A stretch of DNA of 64,000 nucleotides, from assembly GCA_038396605.1 (NCBI GenBank), contig CP121690.1, positions 1,706,500-1,770,499 on the forward strand, given 5' to 3'. This document shows, piece after piece, positions 8,867 through 16,194 of this stretch (the first letter of the stretch is position 1; each line of letters begins with the position of its first letter). The stretch comes from Eubacteriales bacterium mix99 (GTDB lineage Bacteria; Bacillota; Clostridia; Caldicoprobacterales; DTU083). Made by a program: the position numbers and the translations under genes. The notes beneath the pieces are model-generated. The model had not been told where the DNA came from and searched no databases. It saw only the letters and a program-made list of their open reading frames with translations.

Positions 8867-8899
8867 TTCAGATCTATTCTGAAAGAATTATGATATAAT
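8867..8899 (+). promoter_or_regulatory. Inverted repeat and -10 box before the coiled-coil gene
   Basis: A perfect inverted repeat, TTCAGA (8867-8872) and TCTGAA (8878-8883), covers the place where a -35 box would be for the consensus TATAAT at 8894-8899. There is no good -35 sequence, which suggests an activator-dependent or repressor-controlled promoter. Confidence 0.45.
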
Positions 8900-8929
8900 G
8901 AATACGATTATACACAGGGGGGCGCCGGA

Positions 8930-9355
8930 ATGACCAATGAAGAGTTTCAAAAAGCAATGCTTACAGGTCTGGAGAATCTCAGTGGCGGTCAAAAACAGTT
9001 GGAGGCAAAGCTCGGCCATGTGGAGGCAAGACTTGGCCGTGTGGAGACGGGGCAGAAACAGCTGGATACAAGACTTGGCCATGTAGAGACGGGGCAGAAA
9101 CAGCTGGATACAAGGCTCAGCCAGGTAGAGACGGGGCAGAAGCAGCTGGATACAAGACTCAGCCAGGTAGAGACGGGGCAGGACAAGATTCAGCAAACCG
9201 TGGCAGTGATCATGGAGCAAACCGCAGAATTAACAGAATTCAGACAGGAAATGGGACAAATGCTCAAGGATATCCGTGCTGTGATAGTGAAGTTGGAAAT
9301 GACCACTGCAGATAATCGGAGGGAAATCACGGTATTAAAATCTTCCTCACGGTAA
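8930..9355 (+). CDS. Coiled-coil protein with tandem 14-residue repeats
   Basis: A 141-residue soluble, Gln/Glu/Leu-rich protein of no family I recognise. Residues 20-82 are built from the unit GQKQLDTRLxxVET, two heptads long. There are four full copies and one half copy, encoded by near-identical 42-bp DNA repeats (8987-9175). Residues 83-141 continue as heptad-like helix without the exact repeat. The whole protein should form a rod-like coiled coil. Start is an ATG behind GGGGGGCGCCGGA. A terminator follows at 9410, so it is transcribed alone. Similar short repeat proteins occur as uncharacterised Firmicutes proteins; I propose no function. Confidence 0.75.
   Translation: MTNEEFQKAMLTGLENLSGGQKQLEAKLGHVEARLGRVETGQKQLDTRLGHVETGQKQLDTRLSQVETGQKQLDTRLSQVETGQDKIQQTVAVIMEQTAELTEFRQEMGQMLKDIRAVIVKLEMTTADNRREITVLKSSSR
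8987..9175 (+). repeat. 42-bp tandem repeats within the coiled-coil gene
   Basis: Four 42-bp units and one 21-bp half unit, most of them nearly identical (GTAGAGACGGGGCAGAAACA recurs). Each encodes two coiled-coil heptads. The array could expand or contract by slippage without breaking the frame. Confidence 0.9.
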
Positions 9356-9409
9356 ACCCTGCAAATCACTATTATGATCCATAATTTGCCGGATTTCCGG
9401 TCACTTTTC

Positions 9410-9438
9410 AGCCATCCAGAACATCGGATGGCTTTTTG
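9410..9438 (+). terminator. Intrinsic terminator after the coiled-coil gene
   Basis: AGCCATCC (9410-9417) and GGATGGCT (9426-9433) form a perfect 8-bp stem with an 8-nt loop, followed by TTTTTGTT. Confidence 0.88.
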
Positions 9439-9462
9439 TTAAAGAATTCCTTTGAATATTTC

Positions 9463-9491
9463 TTGCCTTATGTGTATATTTGTATTATAAT
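9463..9491 (+). promoter_or_regulatory. Promoter of the GntR / DUF5808 operon
   Basis: TTGCCT (9463-9468), a 17-nt spacer and a consensus TATAAT (9486-9491). The -10 box lies inside the large palindrome at 9475-9507. Confidence 0.75.
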
Positions 9492-9507
9492 ACATAATAC
9501 AAATATA
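9475..9507. promoter_or_regulatory. Palindromic operator, probably for the GntR repressor
   Basis: TATATTTGTATTAT (9475-9488) and ATAATACAAATATA (9494-9507) are exact reverse complements around a 5-nt spacer. The dyad covers the -10 box and reaches to just before the ribosome binding site of the GntR gene. This is the arrangement expected for autorepression by YtrA-type GntR dimers. Binding is inferred. Confidence 0.75.
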
Positions 9508-9520
9508 TGGAGGTGTGTGC

Positions 9521-9913
9521 GTGATCATACAAATTGATATGGCAGCTGATATTCCTATTTATCAGCAAATCCGAAATCAAATTGTTCTGGGAGTTGCCAC
9601 AGGACAAATGAAAGCCGGAGATCCGCTTCCCACCGTTCGTCAGCTTGCCGGTGAAATTGGTATTAATCCGATGACCGTCAGCAAAGCGTATGGATTGCTG
9701 AAAGGAGAAGGGGTAATCTCAATGGATCGAAGAAACGGTGCTCAGATCCATAGCCTTCCGGTAGAAGGTGATGCCATGGATTTGGATTTTGACCAGAGGC
9801 TGACGCTTTTGATTTCGGAAGCGCGGATAAAGGGTGCTTCCGGGCAGGAGCTGAAAGAACGCATGATTCAGCTGATGAACAGAGTATATGAAATGAAGGA
9901 GGTTCTTTCATGA
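9521..9913 (+). CDS. GntR family repressor, short YtrA type
   Basis: A 130-residue regulator. The winged helix-turn-helix occupies about residues 10-75 (PIYQQIRNQIVLGV through RRNGAQI), with the recognition helix in NPMTVSKAYGLL. The remaining 50 residues form a short helical dimerisation tail instead of a ligand domain, as in the YtrA subfamily. I chose the GTG at 9521, seven nt behind GGAGG; a GTG at 9515 overlaps that site. The stop overlaps the next start (ATGA), so the two genes are translationally coupled. The 14-bp palindrome over its own promoter suggests autoregulation. Confidence 0.9.
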   Translation: MIIQIDMAADIPIYQQIRNQIVLGVATGQMKAGDPLPTVRQLAGEIGINPMTVSKAYGLLKGEGVISMDRRNGAQIHSLPVEGDAMDLDFDQRLTLLISEARIKGASGQELKERMIQLMNRVYEMKEVLS

Positions 9914-11310
9914 TTTTGTTTTTACTTATTGTATCGTGGTTGGTGTTTGGAGTAATGACAGCGTCGTCCCTGCTTTTCAGAGAGTATCAGAATCATCAGG
10001 TCCTTGGAGTGACATTAAGCAAGGCGCATTCCCGGCATCCGGAAATAAAGGGAACGATTGCTTTCTTTACAAAAGTCTGCTATGTAATTCTGATTGTTTC
10101 TGTCGGATGCAGCTTTCTCCTTTTGGTTCCGGTGATCGGTGGCTTTGCAGAGTTTGTCATGCTTGTTCTGATAGCACTGAATCTTTTTGTCAATTGGATT
10201 GTGATCGGTCACTTTCAAAAGATTCTGATACAGATCAAAGAGAAAAATGACTGGGTTTATCAGAAGACCAGAGAAGAGAATATTATAACGGCAGACCTGG
10301 ATGTCGCAAGGGAAACGGGAAAGTCCAGTATTTCTTCCGCCTGGGTGTGGCTGTTTTTGCTGCTGAGCTTTATACCGACACTGTTTTTGCTGTTTCATCC
10401 TGATAAAAGGGATCTTTATCCGATTGGACTGAGTTTGATCGGTCCGCTTTGCCAGGCTTTGATGGTTTCCCTGTATTATCAGATGAGAAGTCTGCATTCC
10501 CGGATGGCAGATGGGAGAGCGGGGGTTCGTCCATCGTTTGCACAGCGGGAGGAGCGGATCAACAGCATATCTTCTACCTTATCTGCACTTGCGATGCTTG
10601 TATTCTGGCTTTTATTTAATTTCTCCATGTTATTGTTATATGTCAAGAATGGCTTATTTATCCTCGTTCCGGTGATTTTGCTGATTGCCGCTTTGCTGGG
10701 TATTGCACAATGGCAGCAGAGTAAGATGCGCGGCCTGCAAGAGACATGTTCCGATGATTCGTCCGACGGGAAGGAATCGATTCAGGAGCAGCAAAATAGA
10801 TGGAAGTGGGGCGTCTACCACAATCCCAACGATCCCCGCATCTTTGTTCCCAAGAGGGTTACGGGCATGGGATGGACGATCAATGCCGGACGTCCGGCTG
10901 GAAAACTCCTCTATTTTGGCACAGGGATACTGATTCTGCTGATCATCGGGCTTGTCGCCTTTGGGGGAGCAAGGGATTATCAGGTTACTGTACAGGATTC
11001 GAACATCCATATTGATGCTGCAATGTATGACATGACGATAAAAAGGGATCAGGTTGTTTCGATATCCACGACGGATCAGCTTCCGGGTGGAACACGTACC
11101 AATGGATATGGCGGCGCAAATAAAAGCTTCGGACATTTTAATATGGAAGGATACGGAAAATGCATGATGTATATTTATAACCATGTGGATCAGTATATCG
11201 TCGTTCAGCTGAAAGGCAGGGATCCTGGTTATGTTATCCTGAATGACAAAACCCCGGAAAAAACGAAAGACCTGCACCGGACAATCGATCGCTGGTTATC
11301 GGGGAAATAG
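9910..11310 (+). CDS. Membrane protein with DUF5808-like motif and C-terminal PH-like region
   Basis: A 466-residue membrane protein with about eight hydrophobic segments: roughly residues 1-22, 55-78, 82-102, 143-163, 172-190, 224-246, 248-268 and 328-350. A cytoplasmic stretch at about 298-330 carries WKWGVYHNPNDPRIFVPKR and GWTINAGRP, the signature of the DUF5808 family. Residues 355-466 form a beta-rich domain like bacterial PH domains. Its start overlaps the GntR stop, so it is the repressor's partner gene. YtrA-type operons often encode envelope-stress membrane proteins or ABC transporters; this protein has no ATPase. The precise role is unknown. Confidence 0.8.
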   Translation: MILFLLIVSWLVFGVMTASSLLFREYQNHQVLGVTLSKAHSRHPEIKGTIAFFTKVCYVILIVSVGCSFLLLVPVIGGFAEFVMLVLIALNLFVNWIVIGHFQKILIQIKEKNDWVYQKTREENIITADLDVARETGKSSISSAWVWLFLLLSFIPTLFLLFHPDKRDLYPIGLSLIGPLCQALMVSLYYQMRSLHSRMADGRAGVRPSFAQREERINSISSTLSALAMLVFWLLFNFSMLLLYVKNGLFILVPVILLIAALLGIAQWQQSKMRGLQETCSDDSSDGKESIQEQQNRWKWGVYHNPNDPRIFVPKRVTGMGWTINAGRPAGKLLYFGTGILILLIIGLVAFGGARDYQVTVQDSNIHIDAAMYDMTIKRDQVVSISTTDQLPGGTRTNGYGGANKSFGHFNMEGYGKCMMYIYNHVDQYIVVQLKGRDPGYVILNDKTPEKTKDLHRTIDRWLSGK

Positions 11311-11343
11311 CGGATCTCCTTTTTACTCTTTCTCACTCTTTTC

Positions 11344-11371
11344 TTGACTTCCGGACTATATATGCTATAGT
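11344..11371 (+). promoter_or_regulatory. Promoter of the DUF4965 gene
   Basis: TTGACT (11344-11349), a 16-nt spacer and TATAGT (11366-11371) lie about 155 nt before the proposed start at 11526. Confidence 0.6.
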
Positions 11372-11466
11372 TTTCAGTGTAACAATTGCAGCGATGCTCC
11401 AATATTTATCAATGATTCACTGAAACAGAAAGCCTTCCTGATTTCATTTGTTATGGAGGGGAAACA

Positions 11467-11529
11467 GTGAAAAAGACAGTTCGGGACAACAAGAGCAGAA
11501 CAATGGAACAAGGAGAGTGGAAAACTTGA
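11467..11529 (+). CDS. Possible 20-residue leader peptide overlapping the DUF4965 start
   Basis: A GTG at 11467 follows GGAGGGG at about eight nt. It opens a 20-codon frame (MKKTVRDNKSRTMEQGEWKT) whose TGA stop at 11527-11529 overlaps the TTG start of the next gene in a TTGA arrangement. This geometry is typical of translational coupling. Whether the peptide is made is unknown. Confidence 0.4.
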   Translation: MKKTVRDNKSRTMEQGEWKT

Positions 11530-13628
11530 GCAAAGCATTTCGTATCCCTGCAGTACCGCTGATTACCTGTGACCCCTATTTTTCGGTATGGTCCTTTGCG
11601 GATCATCTGTATGACGGGGATACCCGCCATTGGACAGGGCACAGAAAAGCCATGAGAGGTTTCCTGCAGGTTGGCGACAGAACTTATCGGTTCATGGGAT
11701 CCGGTGACGGGGAAACCGCAAAGCAGAAATCCGTTGAAGTAACCCCTGTTTCTTCAGTCTATACCTTTGAAGCCGGAGGGATGGAGCTGGTGGTAAAGTT
11801 CATCACTCCGCTTCTGTTGAACGATCTGGAACTTACCTCCAGGCCCTGTACCTATGCTTCCATATCCTTACGTTCCGTAGACGGAAGGACACATCAGGCA
11901 TCCCTTTTGTGGGAAGTGGACGCAGAACTCTGTTATCATACAGATGAGGACGAAACGACAGGAATGCAGGATAACCCCGGAAGCGGATGCGGGAAAGATC
12001 CATCGAAAGAGCCAGCTGTCTGCGGAGGGGTACACCATATGAAAGGATTCGAGGCGGCCTGGATGGGCCGTGCCCGGCAGGGAATCCTCTGTCACAGCGG
12101 GGATGATATTACCATCGATTGGGGCTATGCTTATCTGGCTGTTCCGGATCAGGAAGGGAGCCGGGTATTTTACACCCATGACGGGAATCCCGAAATGGAG
12201 CCTGCAGGAACGGGAACAAGCCGCCCTGCCATAGCAGCCAGTCTGTCCTTTGGAGAGGTGGGCAGGGAAAGGGCAGATCGTCTGATTACCATGGCTTACG
12301 ATGATGTGGCTTCCATTATGTATTTTGGCCATCCTCTGAGAGGTTATTGGGCAAAAGATGGAAAGAGCATACTGGAAGCATTGGAGGACAGCATTTGTTC
12401 TTTTGACGATATTGTACGGAAATGTGATACATTGGACAGGGATCTGATGTCTGCCGCCGGGAAAACTGGCGGGGAGGAATATGCCTCCATCGTATCTCTG
12501 GCTTATCGGCAAAGCATTGCAGCACACAAGCTTGTTGCAGGGCCGGAGGGGGAGATACTGTTCCTGTCCAAGGAGTGCTTTTCCAATGGCTGCATTGGTA
12601 CGGTGGATGTCAGCTATCCTTCCGTTCCCCTGTTTTTGCTCTACAATACCGAGCTGGTAAAGGGAATGCTTCGACCGATCTTCCATTTTGCGGAAATGCC
12701 TATATGGGAGTACGATTTTGCACCGCATGATGTGGGCCGGTATCCTTATGCCAACGGGCAGGTATACGGCCTTTCCGATACAGCAGGGAAGGATGGAGGG
12801 AAACAGTGGAGAGCCGGGAACGGGGAAGTCTATCCGCCTTATTGGATGTACCCCGGGGAATGCGGGATTTATTCCCTGAAGCAGCAGATGCCGGTGGAGG
12901 AATGCGCCAACATGCTGATTATGACAGCGGCAGTTGCAGTTGTGGATGGAGAGGCAGCCTTTGCGGAGGAGCATTCCGATTTGCTTCAGAAATGGGTGCA
13001 GTATCTGGTGAAATATGGACAGGATCCGGGCGAGCAGCTTTGTACGGATGATTTTGCAGGGCACCTTGCCCATAATGTCAATCTGTCTGCAAAGGCGATT
13101 ATGGGAGTGGCATCCTGGTCCATTTTGTGCCGCATGATGGGCAGGAAGAAAGAAGCGGAACAGTTTATGCAGCGCGCCGGAGAAATGGCCCGTACCTGGG
13201 AGACCTCCGCTGTGGAAGGGGACCATACCCTTCTGGCCTTTGACAGGAAAGACAGTTGGAGCATGAAATACAATCTGGTGTGGGATATCCTGTTTGGCAC
13301 CGAACTGTTTGATAAAGACATGATGGAAAACGAGATCCAATGGTATCGGAAAAAACAGAATCGATATGGTCTGCCGCTGGATTCCAGAATGAGCGACAGC
13401 AAAACAGACTGGACTTTGTGGTGTGCCGCCATGGCGGATTCGGAAGAGGACCTGAAGGAGCTGATCCGTCCTGTTTATCTGTTCCTGCAGGAAAGCAGGA
13501 GCCGTGTTCCGTTTTCGGACTGGTATGATACGGAGTCAGGAGACGCCAGGAATTTCCGGAACCGGACGGTGCAGGGAGGCCTGTTCATGCCCTTGCTTCG
13601 TCAATCCGGAAAATGCTCCATTGATTGA
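11526..13628 (+). CDS. DUF4965 / DUF5127 (glutaminase GtaA-like) family protein
   Basis: A 700-residue protein from the TTG at 11526, which follows AAGGAGAGTGG. The same frame is open upstream to an ATG at 11448. The N-terminal block FRIPAVPLITCDPYFSVWSF and the middle block YRQSIAAHKLVAGPEGEILFLSKEC are hallmarks of the DUF4964-DUF5127-DUF4965-DUF1793 architecture. This is a beta-sandwich domain followed by an (alpha/alpha)6-barrel-like domain. Fungal members are called glutaminase A; many bacterial members sit with polysaccharide genes and are probably glycosidases. There is no signal peptide, so it acts in the cytoplasm. It is transcribed alone. The true activity cannot be told from sequence. 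Confidence 0.8.
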   Translation: MSKAFRIPAVPLITCDPYFSVWSFADHLYDGDTRHWTGHRKAMRGFLQVGDRTYRFMGSGDGETAKQKSVEVTPVSSVYTFEAGGMELVVKFITPLLLNDLELTSRPCTYASISLRSVDGRTHQASLLWEVDAELCYHTDEDETTGMQDNPGSGCGKDPSKEPAVCGGVHHMKGFEAAWMGRARQGILCHSGDDITIDWGYAYLAVPDQEGSRVFYTHDGNPEMEPAGTGTSRPAIAASLSFGEVGRERADRLITMAYDDVASIMYFGHPLRGYWAKDGKSILEALEDSICSFDDIVRKCDTLDRDLMSAAGKTGGEEYASIVSLAYRQSIAAHKLVAGPEGEILFLSKECFSNGCIGTVDVSYPSVPLFLLYNTELVKGMLRPIFHFAEMPIWEYDFAPHDVGRYPYANGQVYGLSDTAGKDGGKQWRAGNGEVYPPYWMYPGECGIYSLKQQMPVEECANMLIMTAAVAVVDGEAAFAEEHSDLLQKWVQYLVKYGQDPGEQLCTDDFAGHLAHNVNLSAKAIMGVASWSILCRMMGRKKEAEQFMQRAGEMARTWETSAVEGDHTLLAFDRKDSWSMKYNLVWDILFGTELFDKDMMENEIQWYRKKQNRYGLPLDSRMSDSKTDWTLWCAAMADSEEDLKELIRPVYLFLQESRSRVPFSDWYDTESGDARNFRNRTVQGGLFMPLLRQSGKCSID

Positions 13629-13677
13629 TGAATTTCCATATGTCGATAAGTCGATAAGTTGATAATGCAGATTTTTC

Positions 13678-13704
13678 CTGGCGGCGTGAAAGATGCGCCG
13701 CCAG
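13678..13704. other. Perfect 9-bp hairpin after the DUF4965 gene
   Basis: CTGGCGGCG (13678-13686) pairs with CGCCGCCAG (13696-13704) around a 9-nt loop. No T-tract follows on either strand, so termination is uncertain. Just upstream, an 8-nt unit (TCGATAAG) is repeated in tandem. Confidence 0.6.
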
Positions 13705-13803
13705 TTATGCCATAAATAATCTTGAATTGGATCCGGCACTTTGGCCTGTCCGATTGTATTAATAGTGAAGGGAGAGCAAAGTATATAGTGATAGGATAAA
13801 TAT

Positions 13804-13835
13804 AAAGCCTCACGGGAACTATTCCGTAAGGCTTT
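13804..13835 (-). terminator. Terminator of the sirtuin gene
   Basis: AAAGCCT...ACGG pairs with CCGT...AGGCTTT (13804-13835). It lies just after the sirtuin stop on the minus strand, and a T/A-rich run follows in that direction. Confidence 0.65.
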
Positions 13836-13849
13836 GAACAAGCAGGATA

Positions 13850-14575
13850 TCAGTGGACGGCTTCCTGCATCACTTTGCCGATGCTGTCCTGAATAATGAG
13901 ATCCGCTTTTTTATCATAGGGGGTAGAGGTCTTGTTGATCAGTACCAGCTTGTTGCCCCTGTAGTACTCAATCAAAGTGGCTGCAGGATAAACAGCCAGG
14001 GAAGTTCCTCCTACGATCAATACATCGGCATTGTGAATATAACGAATGGACCGGACCAGGGTATCCTCATTCAGCATTTCATCATAGAGAACGACATCCG
14101 GCTTCACGATACCGCCGCATTTGCTGCATTTTGGTATGCCTGTACTGTTTACCACATAGTCCATATCGTAGCTTTGTCCGCATTTCATGCAGTAATTTCG
14201 ATGGATGGACCCATGGAGTTCCAGGACGTTTTTGCTTCCTGCCATTTGATGGAGTCCGTCAATGTTCTGTGTTATGACCGCTTTCAGCTTCCCTTCCTGC
14301 TCCAGCTTTGCCAGTGCAAGATGGGCCGGATTTGGTCCGGCGTCCTTATAAATCATCTGATTTCTGTAAAAATCAAAAAACTCTGCGGTGTGCTTTGTAA
14401 AAAAGCCGTGGCTCAACATGACTTCAGGAGAGTTTCCGTATTTCGTTTTTGTCCGGTAGATACCGTTTTTGCTTCGGAAGTCCGGTACTCCACTTTCTGT
14501 GGAAACCCCTGCGCCGCCAAAAAACACAATGTTGGAACTTTGGGCAATGATCGAACTTAATTTTTGAACTTCCAT
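13850..14575 (-). CDS. cobB: SIR2 family NAD-dependent protein deacylase (sirtuin)
   Basis: A 241-residue sirtuin, the usual length for a bacterial one. It removes acyl groups from protein lysines, producing nicotinamide and O-acyl-ADP-ribose. The NAD motif GAGVSTESGVPDFRS is at residues 21-35, QNID at 103-106, and the catalytic His is H121 in LELHGS. The structural zinc is held by C129, C132, C150 and C153. I chose the internal ATG at 14575, which lies behind GGAAAGGAAG; the frame is open upstream without a better site. The gene is flanked by unrelated genes and is probably monocistronic. Confidence 0.92.
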   Translation of the reverse strand: MEVQKLSSIIAQSSNIVFFGGAGVSTESGVPDFRSKNGIYRTKTKYGNSPEVMLSHGFFTKHTAEFFDFYRNQMIYKDAGPNPAHLALAKLEQEGKLKAVITQNIDGLHQMAGSKNVLELHGSIHRNYCMKCGQSYDMDYVVNSTGIPKCSKCGGIVKPDVVLYDEMLNEDTLVRSIRYIHNADVLIVGGTSLAVYPAATLIEYYRGNKLVLINKTSTPYDKKADLIIQDSIGKVMQEAVH

Positions 14576-14781
14576 GCCATTACGCTTCCTTTCCTGAATC
14601 TTTGTCATATAATTATTTCTGTTCCATGTCGTAATTTCAGTTCCGGCATGTTCCACTTCATTATATCATGAATCCCTTTTTCTGTCTTGTTTCTCAAATT
14701 TCGCAATTGCTGAGCAGAATAGGCGCTTGCCGATACCATGAATGATCTGATCATAGATATTATAGGGGCGGCAACAAGCTG

Positions 14782-15388
14782 TCAGTCTGTTGTTTCCCTC
14801 TTCCTTTGTTTATGAAACTGCCGATACTGGGTGGGAGAGATTCCAATCGTTTTTTTGAAGGCCTTGCTGAAGGACTGAATCGTCTGATAACCCAGCCGGT
14901 ATGCAATTTCAGTGATATTGTATTCATTGGACTGCAGCCATTGGATCGCCTTCTCCATCCGTTTCCTGGTGTAGTACTCCTGGAGGGTGAACCCTGTCTC
15001 TTCGGAAAACACCCGTGACAAATAGGGATAGCTGTAGCCCAGCTCATGTCCGATATCTGCAAGCCCCGTCAGGCTCAACAGCTTGCTGTCAATGTAATTG
15101 ATAATCTGATAAATGGTATCTCCCTGAGACTTTTCCGGATTTGGGATATACTTCTGTTCCCAGGAGGAACAAAAACTCCGATAGGTATATACCAGGATCT
15201 GTTGCAGCAGTATCTTGATCATCAGTTGGGAATATTCATTGACCTGGTTGATTTCTCTCAGTACCTGACGAAAGGGAATGTCAATATCCAGGCAGTCTCT
15301 TGCGCAGGGCACATCCACCTTCTGAAGCATCTTTTCAATATGAATCAAGGCATTTTGCATATGGGGGTATTGGTTGAAGTTAAAGCCT
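14782..15388 (-). pseudogene. Truncated AraC family regulator (N-terminus lost)
   Basis: The minus strand encodes an intact AraC DNA-binding domain near its 3' end (SLTGLADIGHELGYSYPYLS and ITEIAYRLGYQTIQSFSKAF) with part of the linker domain upstream. At about 15388 the reading frame runs into sequence that, on the other strand, is the C-terminal part of an ABC permease. The cupin-like N-terminal half is absent. The open frame extends upstream by chance to about 15525, but those residues are antisense to permease coding. I read this as a remnant left by a deletion. A functional short regulator cannot be excluded, because the DNA-binding half has no stop or frameshift. Confidence 0.75.
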
Positions 15389-15795
15389 TCAAAACGCTCC
15401 CCAAAAGTCTTCAGGAATCTGCCAGGATTGATGGCGCAAATGAATGGACCATTCTGTTTCGTATCGTCGTGCCCTTGTCCAAGGCAGTCCTGGCAGTGAT
15501 GTTGTTGTTTTATGCAGTGGGGCATTGGAATGAATGGTTCAATGCCATGATTTATCTGAGGGACAGGGGAAAGTTTCCATTGCAGCTGATTTTAAGGGAA
15601 CTACTGGTTGAAGAAAGTCAGACGGCAACTGTTTCCCAGTTTTCCAAGGTGATAAAGGTCGGAGACCTGGATATGTATAAACCGCTGATCCGATATACAA
15701 CAATAGTAATTGCCACTGTGCCGGTGTTGTGTTTCTATCCCTTTATTCAGAAGTACTTTGTAAAAGGGGTTATGGTCGGATCCATTAAAGGATAG
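15388..15795 (+). pseudogene. C-terminal fragment of an LplC-type sugar permease
   Basis: From about 15388 the plus strand encodes FKTLPKSLQESARIDGANEW through QKYFVKGVMVGSIKG. This matches the last 130 or so residues of LplC-like permeases, including the EAA loop. It closely parallels the intact permease at 4788-5678. The first half with its start codon is missing, and the upstream part of the frame is antisense to the truncated AraC gene. A nonfunctional remnant of a second oligosaccharide transporter. Confidence 0.85.
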
Positions 15796-15850
15796 GCGCG
15801 AAGAACTGAAATGGGCTGATAATTCCTGTGGAAACTCAGGTTCCCGGGGA

Positions 15851-15879
15851 TTGACAACGATATTGGGATTTGCTATGAT
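15851..15879 (+). promoter_or_regulatory. Promoter of the folT leader
   Basis: Consensus TTGACA (15851-15856), a 17-nt spacer and TATGAT (15874-15879). Transcription would start near 15886, about 26 nt before the riboswitch aptamer. Confidence 0.8.
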
Positions 15880-15911
15880 AAGCAAGTAATAAGGTTTGTG
15901 TAGAACCAGAA

Positions 15912-16024
15912 GCAGAGTAGGATCTTGTGCGTTGATCACACGATTGCAGTGCCTTCTGAACGGGGAGTTGTCAGAGGGACGAAAAGCCGGATTGGCTTGC
16001 GGTACAAGGTTCGCATCCCGCTGC
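15912..16024 (+). ncRNA. Tetrahydrofolate (THF) riboswitch aptamer
   Basis: The closing stem GCAG/CTGC, the GAGTAG block after it, the GCGTT element, the CGAAAAGCCG segment and the 3' block GCGGTACAAGGTTCGCATCC appear in the order known for THF riboswitches. It lies upstream of a folate transporter gene, the usual target in Firmicutes. Identification is by eye; a covariance-model search would settle the exact ends. Confidence 0.8.
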
Positions 16025-16095
16025 TACATAATAAGGAGAAGTATTTTTCAGTGCCTCTTGTTATGTAGCCGAGCTGCATAACAGGAGGTGCTTTT
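16023..16095 (+). promoter_or_regulatory. THF riboswitch expression platform (two mutually exclusive hairpins)
   Basis: CCTCTTGTTATGTAGC (16054-16069) can pair with GCTGCATAACAGGAGG (16073-16088) over 16 bp with two G-U pairs. This is followed by TGCTTTTA. The same strand can instead pair with GCTACATAATAAGGAG (16023-16038), which overlaps the last bases of the aptamer. Ligand binding should hold the aptamer end, free the second hairpin and give an OFF state. That hairpin is terminator-like and also hides the AGGAGG that serves the leader ORF at 16096. Confidence 0.75.
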
Positions 16096-16194
16096 ATGAT
16101 AACGACCTGGCATGTCCGTTTAACGTTGCTTCATTTTTTAAGACACGAATGTGTCTTGTCCGGCAATTTCATCGCGAAAGGAGCGGTTCGTTAA
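16096..16194 (+). CDS. 32-residue leader ORF directly abutting folT
   Basis: An ATG seven nt after AGGAGGTG opens a 32-codon frame (MITTWHVRLTLLHFLRHECV...) whose TAA at 16192-16194 touches the folT ATG at 16195. Its ribosome binding site lies in the riboswitch hairpin, so folate status would control its translation. Translation would be expected to pass on to folT, whose own AAAGGAG lies inside this ORF. A perfect AAGACAC/GTGTCTT hairpin lies within it. The peptide itself resembles no family I know. Confidence 0.5.
   Translation: MITTWHVRLTLLHFLRHECVLSGNFIAKGAVR

Larger units (their letters stand above)
8540..8929. other. Divergent intergenic region, no gene seen
   Basis: This 390-nt gap lies between the AraC gene and the coiled-coil gene. 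It holds a candidate promoter for each side and a small inverted repeat. No reading frame has both a start with a ribosome binding site and protein-like composition. Confidence 0.6.

Noticed and set aside
11868-13340. A 490-codon frame opposite the DUF4965 gene
   Set aside because: No start signal, improbable composition, and the plus strand has clear family motifs.
13678-13704. Hairpin after the DUF4965 gene as a terminator
   Set aside because: The stem is perfect but no T-tract follows on either strand, so I list it only as a hairpin.
15046-15795. A single 249-residue plus-strand protein across the permease fragment
   Set aside because: Its first half is antisense to AraC coding; only the part after about 15388 is permease-like.
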